35,082 nt of DNA from an uncultured Nitrosomonadales bacterium (GCA_903885165.1 CAISHO010000102.1:1-35082); one strand, 5' to 3'. Positions 8,909 through 17,835 are shown, counted from the stretch's first letter. Translations and numbers: made by a program. Notes: generated from the letters alone by a model not told the origin.

Positions 8909-10013
8909 ATGGAAGTCGAACAAATCAATTCCCTTAATAATCAATTACAAGATTTAGCCCTGCGCAGTGCGGAATTACGGAGGTATCTTTGACTACGATA
9001 CCAAGAGCGAACGACTGACCGAAGTATCCGAACTTGCTGAAAACCCGGCCATCTGGCAGGATGCCAAACGCGCTCAGGAATTGGGCCGCGAGCGCAAGAT
9101 GCTTGAAGGTGTCGTGCTGGGCTTAGCCAAGATCCAGCAGGATTTATCGGATGCCGCCGAACTGTTTGAGATGTCGCAGGCGGAGGACGACGAAGACTCC
9201 ATGCAGAGTACTGCTGATGATATTCAGGACATCGAACGTCGCGTTGCCGAAATGGAATTTCGCCGCATGTTCAACCACCCGATGGATCCGAACAGTTGCT
9301 TTGTGGACATACAGGCAGGTTCCGGTGGTACCGAAGCGCAAGATTGGGCTTCCATGCTAATGCGTATGTACGTGCGCTACGCCGAGCGTAAAGGTTACCA
9401 GGTAGAAATTCTGGAGTTGTCCGATGGTGATGTCGCTGGCATCAAGGGAGCATCACTCAAAATCATCGGCGAATACGCCTTTGGTCATCTGCGTACCGAA
9501 ACGGGTGTTCATCGCCTGGTCAGAAAATCGCCGTTCGACTCAGGCAATCGCCGTCACACCTCGTTCTCCAGCGTGTTCGTCTATCCTGAAGTCGATGACT
9601 CGATCGAGATCGACATCAACCCCGCCGACTTGCGCGTGGATACCTATCGCGCCTCAGGTGCCGGTGGTCAGCACATCAATAAAACCGATTCGGCGGTGCG
9701 TATCACCCACATCCCAACTAATATTGTGGTGCAGTGCCAGAGCGATCGTTCACAACACCGCAACCGCGCCGAGGCAATGGCGATGTTGAAGTCGCGCATG
9801 TACGAAGAGGAACTGCGCAAGCGCAACGAAGAGAAACAGGCCATGGAAGACGGCAAGACCGACATCGGCTGGGGACACCAGATCCGCTCCTACGTGCTGG
9901 ATCAGTCGCGCATCAAGGATCTGCGCACCAACTTTGAAGTCGGCAACACTCAAGGCGTGCTGGACGGCGATCTGGATGACTTTATTTCGGCGAGTTTGAA
10001 GCAAGGGGTTTAA
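8909..10013 (+). CDS. prfB: Peptide chain release factor 2, made by programmed +1 frameshift
   Basis: RF2 ends translation at UGA and UAA codons. ATG at 8909 opens a 27-codon frame that stops at in-frame TGA (8990-8992). Shifting +1 at CTT (8987-8989), so that GAC at 8991 is read next, joins it to the main frame ending at 10013. The joined product is 367 residues, the normal RF2 length. Codon-recognition tripeptide SPF is at 207-209 and the catalytic GGQ at 252-254, two residues later than in E. coli. The residue matching E. coli position 246 is Ala, the form reported as more active than the K-12 Thr. A reading from 8967 alone would miss the true N-terminus. lysS, the usual neighbour, is absent. 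Confidence 0.97.
8978..8992 (+). promoter_or_regulatory. RF2 autoregulatory +1 recoding site
   Basis: CGGAGG (8978-8983), an internal Shine-Dalgarno-like stretch, is followed by TAT, the slippery CTT and the in-frame stop TGA, then C. This is the standard prfB site, in which low RF2 slows termination and favours the shift. Classic sites have AGGGGG three bases before CTT; here it is GGAGG with the same spacing. Confidence 0.95.
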
Positions 10014-10033
10014 TCAAGTAAAAAATTGATTAT

Positions 10034-10073
10034 AAAAAAACAGGTTTTCATGAATAATGGAAACCTGTTTTTT
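10034..10073. terminator. Bidirectional rho-independent terminator between prfB and the CAP-protein gene
   Basis: CAGGTTT (10041-10047) pairs with AAACCTG (10061-10067). The stem is extended inwards by a C-G and a T-G pair, with a 9-base loop, and is flanked by an A tract before and T6 after. It lies 20 bases after the prfB stop and 26 bases past the end of the convergent minus-strand gene, so it can serve both. Confidence 0.9.
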
Positions 10074-10098
10074 ATTACGCCGACAAAAATATTCAGCG

Positions 10099-10623
10099 CT
10101 AATAGGGTTTGTTTCCGACCCAATTGCCAGCCGGTTTATACTGACACGCCCAAACTTGTTCCTGCGTTTTTTCACACACAGCCACCGCACAACCCACCGC
10201 CGTGGTGCTCCGCCAGACCATCTGCGTGTAGTGTCCGCACACCTGGCCGTGCTTGCAGTGATTATGGGCGTAATCGTAGTCTGCCCGCTCGCTACCCCAA
10301 CTATCCACGACTTGCTCATCAGACACTTTTTGCAACTCACGGCGTCCGTCAGACCATTTCAACGCACTGGCCCAATAGAGATTTTCACCGTAGCGCCCGT
10401 CCGGTTTACTATGGCGCATCTGGCAGGCATTAGTGCGCTTGAGATTGTTCACCCAGTTCTGTGCACTCGCTGCCAGCGAGGATGAATATTTCAGCTTTTC
10501 TGTGAGACCCGCTTGGGTGCGCCACTTGTTATGCGCATCCACGATGGCTTGCGGGTCAACTTGTACGGCACAGACACTGGCCGAAAAAAACATAAACAGC
10601 AGATATTTCAACAAGTGATGCAC
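10099..10623 (-). CDS. Secreted CAP/SCP-domain (PR-1-like) protein
   Basis: The 174-residue product begins with a signal peptide (hydrophobic LLKYLLFMFFSASVCA, cleavage likely after residue 19) and is therefore exported. The rest is one CAP domain: VDAHNKWRTQAGL, SSSLAASAQNWVN, the H..DGRYGENLYW motif, and the CAP signature CGHYTQMVWRSTTAVGCAVAVC with its conserved His. Conserved Cys residues suggest disulfides. Bacterial CAP proteins have no agreed activity; proteolysis, lipid binding and cell-wall roles have been proposed. The start is GTG at 10623, overlapping the TAG of glgA by one base (TAGTG). This makes coupled translation with glycogen synthase likely, an odd pairing. No ATG near the signal peptide gives a better start. 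Confidence 0.88.
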   Translation of the reverse strand: MHHLLKYLLFMFFSASVCAVQVDPQAIVDAHNKWRTQAGLTEKLKYSSSLAASAQNWVNNLKRTNACQMRHSKPDGRYGENLYWASALKWSDGRRELQKVSDEQVVDSWGSERADYDYAHNHCKHGQVCGHYTQMVWRSTTAVGCAVAVCEKTQEQVWACQYKPAGNWVGNKPY

Positions 10624-12077
10624 TAACGACCCAGAACTTTATAGTAAACCGCGCGATAGGCTTTTGCGCTGGTCTCCCAGGTAAAATCCTTGCTCATGCA
10701 ATTTTTTCGCAACGCCTTCCATTTACGCGGGTCGTGATAGAGGTCAACGGCGCGTTTGATGGTGTCGTATAAATTATCGGTGCTCATACCGCTGAAGACA
10801 AAACCACTGGCCGTGCCGTCCTTGAGCGTATCTGCGTTGCAATCGACTACAGAATCCGCCAACCCGCCAGTGTTGTGCACCACCGGTGGTGTGCCGTAAC
10901 GCTGACTGTAAAACTGATTCAACCCGCAAGGCTCGAAACGCGATGGCATGATGAACATATCCGATCCGGCTTCAATTTGGTGCGACAGACTCTCGTCAAA
11001 ACCGATCATCGCAGCCACCCTGCCCGGATAATGATGCGCCAGATAGCGGGCATTCTTTTGCATCGCGGGTTCACCGCTCCCCAAAATCACCAGTTGCACG
11101 GGTAATTCCAGCAAACGCGGTACAATTTCCAGCAGCAAATCCAGCCCCTTCTGGTGCGTCAGGCGACTGACCACCCCCAAAAGTGGCACGTCCGCATCCT
11201 GATTCAGCCCCATTCTCGTTTGCAGCGCCAGTTTGTTGGCGGCTTTTCCGCTAATACGGGCACTACTGTAATGCGCGGGCAGATGTTTATCCGACTCCGA
11301 ATTCCATTCCTCTGTATCGATCCCGTTCAAGATGCCAGTGATATCTGAACTACGCCCCTGCAACAAACCTTGCAAGCCGAAGCCCAGTTCATCGCCCTGA
11401 ATTTCACGTGCGTAATTGGGGCTGACCGTGGTGATGTGATAGGCGTAATATAGCCCGGCCTTGAGAAACGACATATTGCCGTATAACTCCAGACCATTCA
11501 TGTCGTAACTGTCCGGCGGCAGATGCAGCAACTGCACTTTATGCGGGCGGTAATTTCCTTGAAACGCCAGATTGTGAATGGTAATCACGTTAGGGACCGC
11601 ACCGGGCGACACACTCAGATATGCGCCGGTCAAGCCAGTTTGCCAGTCATTGCAATGTACGATTTCCGGATGCCAGGAGAGCGGCGATTCATCGCAGCTT
11701 AAAACTGCGGCAATTTTGGAAAGCAATCCGAAGCGCAGCGGATTATCAACCCAGTCATGCCCGTCCGGATCCGAATAAGGCCCGCCGGCACGCTGGTACA
11801 GTGATGGACAATCCAACACCAGCAGCGGCACGCCGCTCTTCATGATGGAAAAAATTAATCGCGACGGCGGAAAACCGGGCAACTCGGCAAAAGTCGCCAC
11901 CACTTCATTCGGCCCCAGTTGCGCCATGACTTGCGGATAACCCGGCACCAGCACGCGCACATCGACATCAATGCTGCGTAAGGCGACCGGCAATGCACCG
12001 CTGACGTCAGCCAGACCACCCGTCTTGATGAGCGGCGCAATTTCAGAAGTGACGAACAGTACTTTAATTTCGGCCAT
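10623..12077 (-). CDS. glgA: Glycogen synthase (ADP-glucose type)
   Basis: GlgA extends alpha-1,4-glucan chains from ADP-glucose (GT5 family). The 484-residue protein has the N-terminal KTGGL at residues 18-22 that contacts ADP-glucose, followed by ADVSGALPVAL. Next come HCNDWQTGL and ITIHNLAFQG, and GILNGIDTEEWN. The C-terminal Rossmann domain contains SRLTHQKGLDLLL, and the donor-binding PSRFEPCGLNQFYSQRYG and VHNTGGLADSV. Length agrees with bacterial GlgA. It lies downstream of glgP and glk on the same strand, separated by one small gene, and is directly followed by the CAP protein. The donor is inferred as ADP-glucose; glgC is not in the window. Confidence 0.96.
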   Translation of the reverse strand: MAEIKVLFVTSEIAPLIKTGGLADVSGALPVALRSIDVDVRVLVPGYPQVMAQLGPNEVVATFAELPGFPPSRLIFSIMKSGVPLLVLDCPSLYQRAGGPYSDPDGHDWVDNPLRFGLLSKIAAVLSCDESPLSWHPEIVHCNDWQTGLTGAYLSVSPGAVPNVITIHNLAFQGNYRPHKVQLLHLPPDSYDMNGLELYGNMSFLKAGLYYAYHITTVSPNYAREIQGDELGFGLQGLLQGRSSDITGILNGIDTEEWNSESDKHLPAHYSSARISGKAANKLALQTRMGLNQDADVPLLGVVSRLTHQKGLDLLLEIVPRLLELPVQLVILGSGEPAMQKNARYLAHHYPGRVAAMIGFDESLSHQIEAGSDMFIMPSRFEPCGLNQFYSQRYGTPPVVHNTGGLADSVVDCNADTLKDGTASGFVFSGMSTDNLYDTIKRAVDLYHDPRKWKALRKNCMSKDFTWETSAKAYRAVYYKVLGR

Positions 12078-12115
12078 GTATAATTAACCTATTGAATAAA
12101 TTATAAATTTTACAA

Positions 12116-12151
12116 TTAACGCATCATACCTAACTCAAAGGTATGCGTTAA
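12116..12151. other. Imperfect hairpin upstream of glgA
   Basis: TTAACGCAT (12116-12124) and the downstream arm GGTATGCGTTAA (12140-12151) form a long stem with a small internal bulge, in the 108-base gap between the small gene at 12186 and glgA. No T tract follows on the minus strand, so it is not a typical terminator. It may be a regulatory or mRNA-end structure. Confidence 0.5.
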
Positions 12152-12185
12152 GAAATCATGACAGGAATATACTCGGATACGGTAT

Positions 12186-12596
12186 TCAAGATTGCCACAT
12201 TACACCCCCCGTTTCATTACGCACACCGACAAATTCAAAACGATAATGCCGTGCGTAGGCTAGCGGCTCTTTGCATACATTATAGTCAATCAGTATTTTC
12301 ACGACCACGTCCTCTGGTGTCAGTCCGCTCTGCTTCACCGCCACTTCAAATTTCAGGCTATCGCCATCATTGACCCGCAAGATTCCCTGATCGGTACGCC
12401 ACAAACTTTGCACACGGGCAACCAGACGGCAAGTTTCCGACTCACCCTCAATGCACAGGGCATACTGACAGCTGTCCACCAGATATTCAACGACCATGCG
12501 CTTGAAATTAAAGCGCGGAATGATGCGGCACGTAGAGATTATAGCGCAGCTATACGGCCAGTGCCGCACCAGCCATGCTTGAAAAATTTGACTCAT
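12186..12596 (-). CDS. Unrecognised small protein between glgP and glgA
   Basis: I do not recognise this protein. From ATG at 12596 it has 136 residues; an alternative ATG at 12497 gives 103. A longer frame from 12629 can be discarded because its first codons are the glgP terminator. The part from about residue 34 onward (MVVEYLVDSCQYALC, then RLVARVQSLWRTDQGILRVNDGDSLKFEVAVKQ in two stretches, then VVVKILIDYNVCKEPLAYARHYRFEFVGV) alternates like a beta-rich domain and has several Cys. The first 33 residues look less protein-like, and a TATAAT at 12538-12543 (minus strand) would suit the shorter start. No signal peptide or membrane helix is clear. Its place in the glycogen cluster hints at a related role, but nothing in the sequence proves it. 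Confidence 0.5.
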   Translation of the reverse strand: MSQIFQAWLVRHWPYSCAIISTCRIIPRFNFKRMVVEYLVDSCQYALCIEGESETCRLVARVQSLWRTDQGILRVNDGDSLKFEVAVKQSGLTPEDVVVKILIDYNVCKEPLAYARHYRFEFVGVRNETGGVMWQS

Positions 12597-12606
12597 GCAA
12601 AACAGT

Positions 12607-12640
12607 AAAAAAAGCCACCTTAAGTGCAAGGCGGCTTTTT
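12607..12640 (-). terminator. Rho-independent terminator of glgP
   Basis: On the minus strand AAAAAGCC and CCTT pair with AAGG and GGCTTTTT around a six-base loop, with one A-C mismatch, followed by T7. It begins 31 bases after the glgP stop. The stem is also followed by T tracts on the plus strand. Confidence 0.88.
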
Positions 12641-12671
12641 ATTTTAAATCAACACGCTAATCCCAGTCGCT

Positions 12672-15143
12672 TTAAGGCTTAACACCCTTCACGTTCCAGA
12701 CCTTTTCCGCATACTCCAAAATAGTGCGGTCGCTAGAGAATTTACCCATATTAGCCACATTCAAAATAGCGCGACGCGTCCACTCATCTTTTTCCAGATA
12801 GAGTTGACTGACCCTATCCTGAGTCGCGATATAACTGGCGTAATCGGCCAGCAGCAGATAATGATCACCATGATGGGTCAGATTATTGAAAATCGGACTA
12901 TAACGATCAGCTTCTTCCACCGAGAAGAAACCATTTCCTATCATATCCAGACACTGTTTCAATTCGTCGTTGCCGTGGTAATAATCCCACGGGTTATAAC
13001 CGCGCACGCGCATTTCAGCCACTTGTGGTGTCGTCAGACCGAAGATGAAGATATTGTTGTCGCCCACTTCTTCGAGAATTTCAACGTTCGCGCCGTCCAG
13101 CGTACCGATAGTCAAGGCGCCGTTCAACGCCATCTTCATGTTACCGGTCCCGGATGCTTCCGTCCCTGCCGTAGAAATCTGCTCGGACAGATCACTGGCC
13201 GGGAACAGCTTTTCGGCAGAAGACACATCGTAACTCGGCAGGAATACGACTTTGAGCAAACCGCGTACCGCAGGATCGTTGTTGACGATGCTGGCCACGT
13301 CGTTGATCAGACGAATGATCAACTTAGCCATCTTATAACCGGGCGCCGCTTTACCGCCGAAAATAACCGTGCGCGGCGTGATGTTATGCAAATTGCCGGA
13401 ACGGATGCGGTTGTACAACGTGATCACATGCAGCACATTCAACAACTGACGCTTGTATTCGTGAATACGCTTGATCTGCACGTCGAACATCGAATCGGTG
13501 TCAATCTTAATTCCAACCTTGCTTTCGATATAGTTAGCTAACCTGACCTTGTTGGCGTGTTTAACTTCACGGAAAGACTTCTGAAATTCAGCGTCATCAG
13601 CGTGATCAACCAGTTGTTTCAGTTGAGCAAGATCGCGCACAAAACCGGAACCGATGCGGGACGTGATCAGTTCAGTCAGGCTAGGGTTACATTGATTCAA
13701 CCAGCGACGCGGCGTGATACCGTTGGTTACATTGATAAACTTACCGGGGAAAATACGATGAAAGTCTGCAAACAAGGTAGTTTTTAGCAATTCGCTGTGG
13801 ATCGCGGCCACGCCGTTGACGGTATGACTCCCGACGACAGCCAGATGGGCCATGCGTACGCGACGACCGTTGCTTTCATCGATGATAGAAACACGTCTTA
13901 ACAATTCGGTATCGCCCGGGAACAGATGGTTTACCTGAGCGATGAAACGATAATTGATTTCATAAATGATTTCCAGATGACGCGGCAACACGCGTTCAAA
14001 CTTGCTCACCGCCCAAGTTTCCAGCGCTTCAGGCATCAGGGTGTGATTGGTGTAGGCGAATACTTTGGTGACCAACTCCCATGCGTGATCCCACTTCAAC
14101 TTATGCACATCGACCAATTGATACATCAATTCGGAGACAGCGACAGCCGGATGGGTGTCATTGAGCTGAATCGCAACCTTTTCAGGCAGCTGATTCCAGT
14201 CACTGTGCTCTGCCAGGAAGTGATGCAAAATATCCTGTATTGAAGCGGAAACGAAGAAATACTCCTGTTTCAGACGCAACTCCTTACCGACCGCAGAGCT
14301 GTCGTTAGGATAGAGCACCTTGGAGAGACTTTCAGAAACATTCTTGTCCTGAACAGCACTGATGTAATCACCCGCGTTGAACGATTCCAGATTGAATTCA
14401 CGCGTCGCCTTAGCGGCCCACAGACGCAGGTTGTTCACCGTTTCGGTGTTGTAACCCGGGATAGGCACATCGTAGGCCATCGCCATCACAGTTTCGCCGT
14501 CTACCCAGTGGTGTTCAGTATTGCCGTGTCCATCCGGAAAATGCACGACATCACCGAAGAACTTTACCGGATACAGACGTTCCGGACGCTGAAACTCCCA
14601 GGGATTGCCGAAACGCAACCAGTTATCCGGGCTTTCGACCTGCTGGCCATTTTCGATATGCTGGTTGAACATACCGTATTCATAACGGATACCATAACCC
14701 TGACCCGGCACATCCAGTGTCGCCATAGAGTCGAGAAAGCAGGCAGCCAGTCGGCCCAAACCCCCGTTACCTAAAGCCGCATCGATTTCAGTTTCTTCAA
14801 CTTCTTCCAGATCCTGACCCAAAGCCTTTAAACCGGCGCGCAATGGCGACTCGATACCCAGATTGAGCGCAGCATTGGACAGCGTGCGACCGATCAGAAA
14901 TTCCAGTGATAAATAATAGAGGCGTTTAGGATCTTGTCCTGCGCTCGCCTCGTCGGTTTTCAACTGTTTTTCTATGAGCTGATCCCGCACTGTATAAGCG
15001 GCGGCTTCGTACCAGTCGTGACGGGTCGCCGTCTTGGCGGATTTGCCTTCGGTGTAAATCAGATGATCGGTCAGTGACTGTTCAAATGTATCCGTATTGG
15101 GAGTAGCCTTGCTTTTAACACTCGTTTTTTTTGAAGAACTCAT
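12672..15143 (-). CDS. glgP: Glycogen/starch/alpha-glucan phosphorylase
   Basis: GlgP releases glucose-1-phosphate from glycogen ends using phosphate and PLP. The 823-residue protein matches the usual 800-840. Motifs include LEFLIGRTLSNA, the LGNGGLGRLAACFLDS segment and YGIRYEYGMFNQ. They also include PIPGYNTETVNNLRLW, VAIQLNDTHPAVAVSELMY, and the PLP site TEASGTGNMKMALNGALTIG, in which Lys670 binds PLP. TLDGANVEI follows. The N-terminus (about residues 1-25) is Ser/Lys/Thr-rich and shows no regulatory domain. It lies 162 bases downstream of glk and has its own terminator. A structured leader occupies the gap upstream. No frameshift is seen. Confidence 0.97.
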   Translation of the reverse strand: MSSSKKTSVKSKATPNTDTFEQSLTDHLIYTEGKSAKTATRHDWYEAAAYTVRDQLIEKQLKTDEASAGQDPKRLYYLSLEFLIGRTLSNAALNLGIESPLRAGLKALGQDLEEVEETEIDAALGNGGLGRLAACFLDSMATLDVPGQGYGIRYEYGMFNQHIENGQQVESPDNWLRFGNPWEFQRPERLYPVKFFGDVVHFPDGHGNTEHHWVDGETVMAMAYDVPIPGYNTETVNNLRLWAAKATREFNLESFNAGDYISAVQDKNVSESLSKVLYPNDSSAVGKELRLKQEYFFVSASIQDILHHFLAEHSDWNQLPEKVAIQLNDTHPAVAVSELMYQLVDVHKLKWDHAWELVTKVFAYTNHTLMPEALETWAVSKFERVLPRHLEIIYEINYRFIAQVNHLFPGDTELLRRVSIIDESNGRRVRMAHLAVVGSHTVNGVAAIHSELLKTTLFADFHRIFPGKFINVTNGITPRRWLNQCNPSLTELITSRIGSGFVRDLAQLKQLVDHADDAEFQKSFREVKHANKVRLANYIESKVGIKIDTDSMFDVQIKRIHEYKRQLLNVLHVITLYNRIRSGNLHNITPRTVIFGGKAAPGYKMAKLIIRLINDVASIVNNDPAVRGLLKVVFLPSYDVSSAEKLFPASDLSEQISTAGTEASGTGNMKMALNGALTIGTLDGANVEILEEVGDNNIFIFGLTTPQVAEMRVRGYNPWDYYHGNDELKQCLDMIGNGFFSVEEADRYSPIFNNLTHHGDHYLLLADYASYIATQDRVSQLYLEKDEWTRRAILNVANMGKFSSDRTILEYAEKVWNVKGVKP

Positions 15144-15227
15144 CGTAATAGCCTATATTTAAATAATATTTTTTTTATTCACAATTTTTCACCTAGGCAA
15201 GTTTAACAAGTTAGCGCGCCTCTGTCA

Positions 15228-15288
15228 CATGAAAATGGGCAAGGGCTGTGGTACACGGCCTGTCAGGTCGATATTTTCATGCTTTTTT
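15228..15288. other. Two-helix structure in the glk-glgP gap (glgP leader region)
   Basis: An outer stem pairs CATGAAAAT (15228-15236) with ATTTTCATG (15273-15281), nine perfect pairs. Inside it GGCTGTG (15244-15250) pairs with CACGGCC (15254-15260), with one G-T pair, around a 3-base loop. A T6 run follows on the plus strand only, whereas glk and glgP are on the minus strand. It matches no riboswitch class I know. Confidence 0.6.
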
Positions 15289-15305
15289 CGAGGATGAACG
15301 CCGGG

Positions 15306-16298
15306 TTATAAAGCATTAATTGCTACGTGGGATAGCATCAAAGCGGGGCCGTAAAGTGCGGCTCTGTCGTTCAAAATCACCTTGACCGGCATCGCTTCGA
15401 GCAACGGTTTCATGCGGCCTTTGTTCAGGAATGCCGCCAAAAATTCACTACTTTGCAGCATGGGCAGTATTTTCGGCGCGATACCACCGCCCAGATAGAT
15501 ACCTCCCCGGCTCATGGTCTTGAGCGCAAGATTTCCCGCCTCAGAACCATATAAGGACACAAACAATTGCATGGTCTGCACACAGAGCTCATCACGACCA
15601 GCTAGCGCAGCGGCAGAAATTGCGGCAGCCACATCTCCTGACTGCATTTCGCAGGTCAACCATTGCGGCGGCGCCGTGCCGCGGTACTGACAAAGAAATT
15701 CGTGCAGGCTGACGATACCCATGCCGGACACCACGCGCTCCCAGCTGACATGGCCAAATTGCTGCTGTAAATGCCGCAGCAGGGAAAACTCCAGCGTATT
15801 CGATGGCGCAAAACTAGCATGTCCGCCTTCGGTGGCAAAAGGTTGATAGCTTTTCCCATCCCAAAACAAGCCCGCCTCGCCTAGCCCCGTTCCCGCTGCG
15901 ATCACCGCCGCATTCCCTGTCGCATCGGCGACTCCCGCCTGCAAGATCAATAAGTCCTCATCGCCCAACGCCGGCAAGCCGTTTGCTGTCGCTTCCAGAT
16001 CGTTGAGCAGCAGACAATGCTCAAAGCCAAATTGCCGCTGCAGCGCATCCGCATCGAGACGCCAGGGCAGATTGGTCGTTTGCACTATCCGACCCATAAC
16101 CGGCCCGGCAACCCCGAACGCGGCACGAACAGGCGTCACTGCGCCGGACAAAAATTCAGCCAGCAGTGTTTCAAACTTATCGTAATCTGCACTAGCGAAA
16201 CTAACCTCGTGTTCGATATCCACCTGCGTGCCTGCCACAGTGACGATCGCTAAACGGGTTTTAGTCCCGCCGATGTCCCCTGCGATAACACAGCTCAT
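15306..16298 (-). CDS. glk: Glucokinase
   Basis: Glk phosphorylates glucose with ATP to glucose-6-phosphate. The 330-residue protein starts with the ATP-binding phosphate-1 motif GDIGGTKTRLAIV. It carries the glucose-binding LLNDLEATANGLPAL (catalytic Asp in ND), AAGTGLGEAGLFWDGK and ATEGGHASFAPSN with the family's conserved Glu and His. It ends with GGIYLGGGIAPKILP, the adenosine motif. This is the bacterial Glk type (PF02685), not the ROK type, since no Cys-rich zinc motif is present. GGAG lies eight bases before the ATG. It is 55 bases downstream of rmuC and leads into glgP, which fits the recovery of glucose released during glycogen use. Confidence 0.94.
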   Translation of the reverse strand: MSCVIAGDIGGTKTRLAIVTVAGTQVDIEHEVSFASADYDKFETLLAEFLSGAVTPVRAAFGVAGPVMGRIVQTTNLPWRLDADALQRQFGFEHCLLLNDLEATANGLPALGDEDLLILQAGVADATGNAAVIAAGTGLGEAGLFWDGKSYQPFATEGGHASFAPSNTLEFSLLRHLQQQFGHVSWERVVSGMGIVSLHEFLCQYRGTAPPQWLTCEMQSGDVAAAISAAALAGRDELCVQTMQLFVSLYGSEAGNLALKTMSRGGIYLGGGIAPKILPMLQSSEFLAAFLNKGRMKPLLEAMPVKVILNDRAALYGPALMLSHVAINAL

Positions 16299-16353
16299 GA
16301 CAAATACTCCAAGCGACTAGCCACAAGCTCAAAAAAACGATTCACTACACACC

Positions 16354-17835
16354 TCATTTCAGCTCCCCATTTTTGTCTTTACTCATGTCCTGCGCCGCAT
16401 CCAGCATCTTCTGCGGCAGTTGTTTGGTGGGTTTGACGCCCAATACTTTCAGCATTTCAGCCTGACGGATAACATTGCCGCGACCGCCGGTAAATTTATT
16501 GTAAGCACCGTCATACGACTTTTGCGCCTGTTGCAGCTTAATGCCCAGACCATCCAGATCTTCCACGAAGCCTGCCAGCTTGTCGTAGAGTTCTGCACCC
16601 CGACTGGCGATCTCCTGCGCATTGCGATTCTGCTGTTCCTGCCGCCACAAGTGAGCCACCGTGCGCACCACAAACAACAAGGTACTTGGACTGACCAGCA
16701 ACACGTTCTTCTGCCAGGCCTCTTGCCACAATTCGCTGTCATGCGAAATCGCCAACATGAAGGCAGGTTCAACCGGGATGAACATCAGCACAAAATCGAG
16801 CGACTTTAATCCATACAACAACTGATAGTTTTTCCCGGACAATTCCTTGATGTGCGCCCTCACCGACTCCATGTGGCGCTTAATGGCCGCATCGCGCTGC
16901 GCGTCCGTCTCGCTGTTGGCGTACTCTTCATAACCATTCAGCGACATCTTGGCATCGATCACCAGATGTTTGTCATCGGGCAGATGAACCACCACATCGG
17001 GCTGCGCGCGCGATCCGTCAGCACGGGTGTGACTCTCCTGCACATCGTATTCATGTTCACGGCGCAAACCGGATGCCTCCAGCACCCGCTCCAGTATCAG
17101 TTCACCCCAATTACCCTGTGTCTTACTCTGGCCTTTTAACGCGGAGGTCAAATTATGCGCATCTTTGGAGAGCTGATTATTGAGCAGCATCAGCTGTTTG
17201 ACCTGTTCGGTCAACGCAGATCTGTCCTTGCCCTCCTGCACATAGACTTCCTGCACTTGTCCCTGAAACTCGGCAATCTTGACTTTCAACGGTTCAAGCA
17301 ACTGGGTAATATTGGTCTGATTCTGTTCAGTAAAACGTTTTGTCTTATCTTCCAAAATTTCATTTGCTAATACTTTGAATTGATTAGACAATTCTTCACG
17401 CGCACCATTAAGCACAGCAAGATTTTCTATCGCTTTGGCACGCTCGGCATCCAGACTGGTGGACAATTCCGTCACCTGATTGCTCAGTCGCTGCTGCTCG
17501 CTCGTTAACTGATCTCGCAGCGCGGCCAGATCATCCCTTTCGCGTTGCAAAACTATCAACTGAATGTGCTGATTTGTTACGGTCGATTCCGATGCCCCCA
17601 GCTTTTCTCGCAAATTACCCGACTCCTGATCGAGTTTCTGAAAGCTGGATTCTGCATCGGCCTGCATGGTCATCAAGCGGCGAACATCTTCCTGCGAGTT
17701 ATTCAGACGCTCGTTCAGTCGCACCACCTCAATCTGCGATTCACTCTGTGCACGCGAAATTTTCTCGCGAAAAATTAGCCAGCTAATCAAAGCACCGGCT
17801 AGCGAGCCCGTCAAAAATATAATATAGAGTTGCAT
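16354..17835 (-). CDS. rmuC: DNA recombination protein RmuC
   Basis: RmuC limits DNA inversions and rearrangements and is a predicted nuclease. The 493-residue protein begins with one membrane helix (LYIIFLTGSLAGALISWLIF). A long coiled coil follows from about 25 to 190 (many Glu, Gln, Arg and Leu). The RmuC domain then begins near LLEPLKVKIAEFQGQVQEVY and contains GNWGELILERVLEASGLRR, PDVVVHLPDDKHLVIDAKMSL and FVLMFIPVEPAF. The DAK triplet lies where PD-(D/E)XK-like nucleases keep catalytic residues. Length is normal. GGG lies eight bases before the ATG. It is the first gene of a minus-strand series leading to glk, and a functional tie with glucose metabolism is not suggested. Confidence 0.94.
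   Translation of the reverse strand: MQLYIIFLTGSLAGALISWLIFREKISRAQSESQIEVVRLNERLNNSQEDVRRLMTMQADAESSFQKLDQESGNLREKLGASESTVTNQHIQLIVLQRERDDLAALRDQLTSEQQRLSNQVTELSTSLDAERAKAIENLAVLNGAREELSNQFKVLANEILEDKTKRFTEQNQTNITQLLEPLKVKIAEFQGQVQEVYVQEGKDRSALTEQVKQLMLLNNQLSKDAHNLTSALKGQSKTQGNWGELILERVLEASGLRREHEYDVQESHTRADGSRAQPDVVVHLPDDKHLVIDAKMSLNGYEEYANSETDAQRDAAIKRHMESVRAHIKELSGKNYQLLYGLKSLDFVLMFIPVEPAFMLAISHDSELWQEAWQKNVLLVSPSTLLFVVRTVAHLWRQEQQNRNAQEIASRGAELYDKLAGFVEDLDGLGIKLQQAQKSYDGAYNKFTGGRGNVIRQAEMLKVLGVKPTKQLPQKMLDAAQDMSKDKNGELK

Noticed and set aside
12597-12629. Upstream start (12629) for the small gene at 12186
   Set aside because: Its first codons are the 3' half of the glgP terminator, so it is unlikely to be translated.
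12804-13541. 245-codon open frame on the plus strand
   Set aside because: It is the antisense shadow of glgP, rich in His, Arg and Gln as such shadows are.
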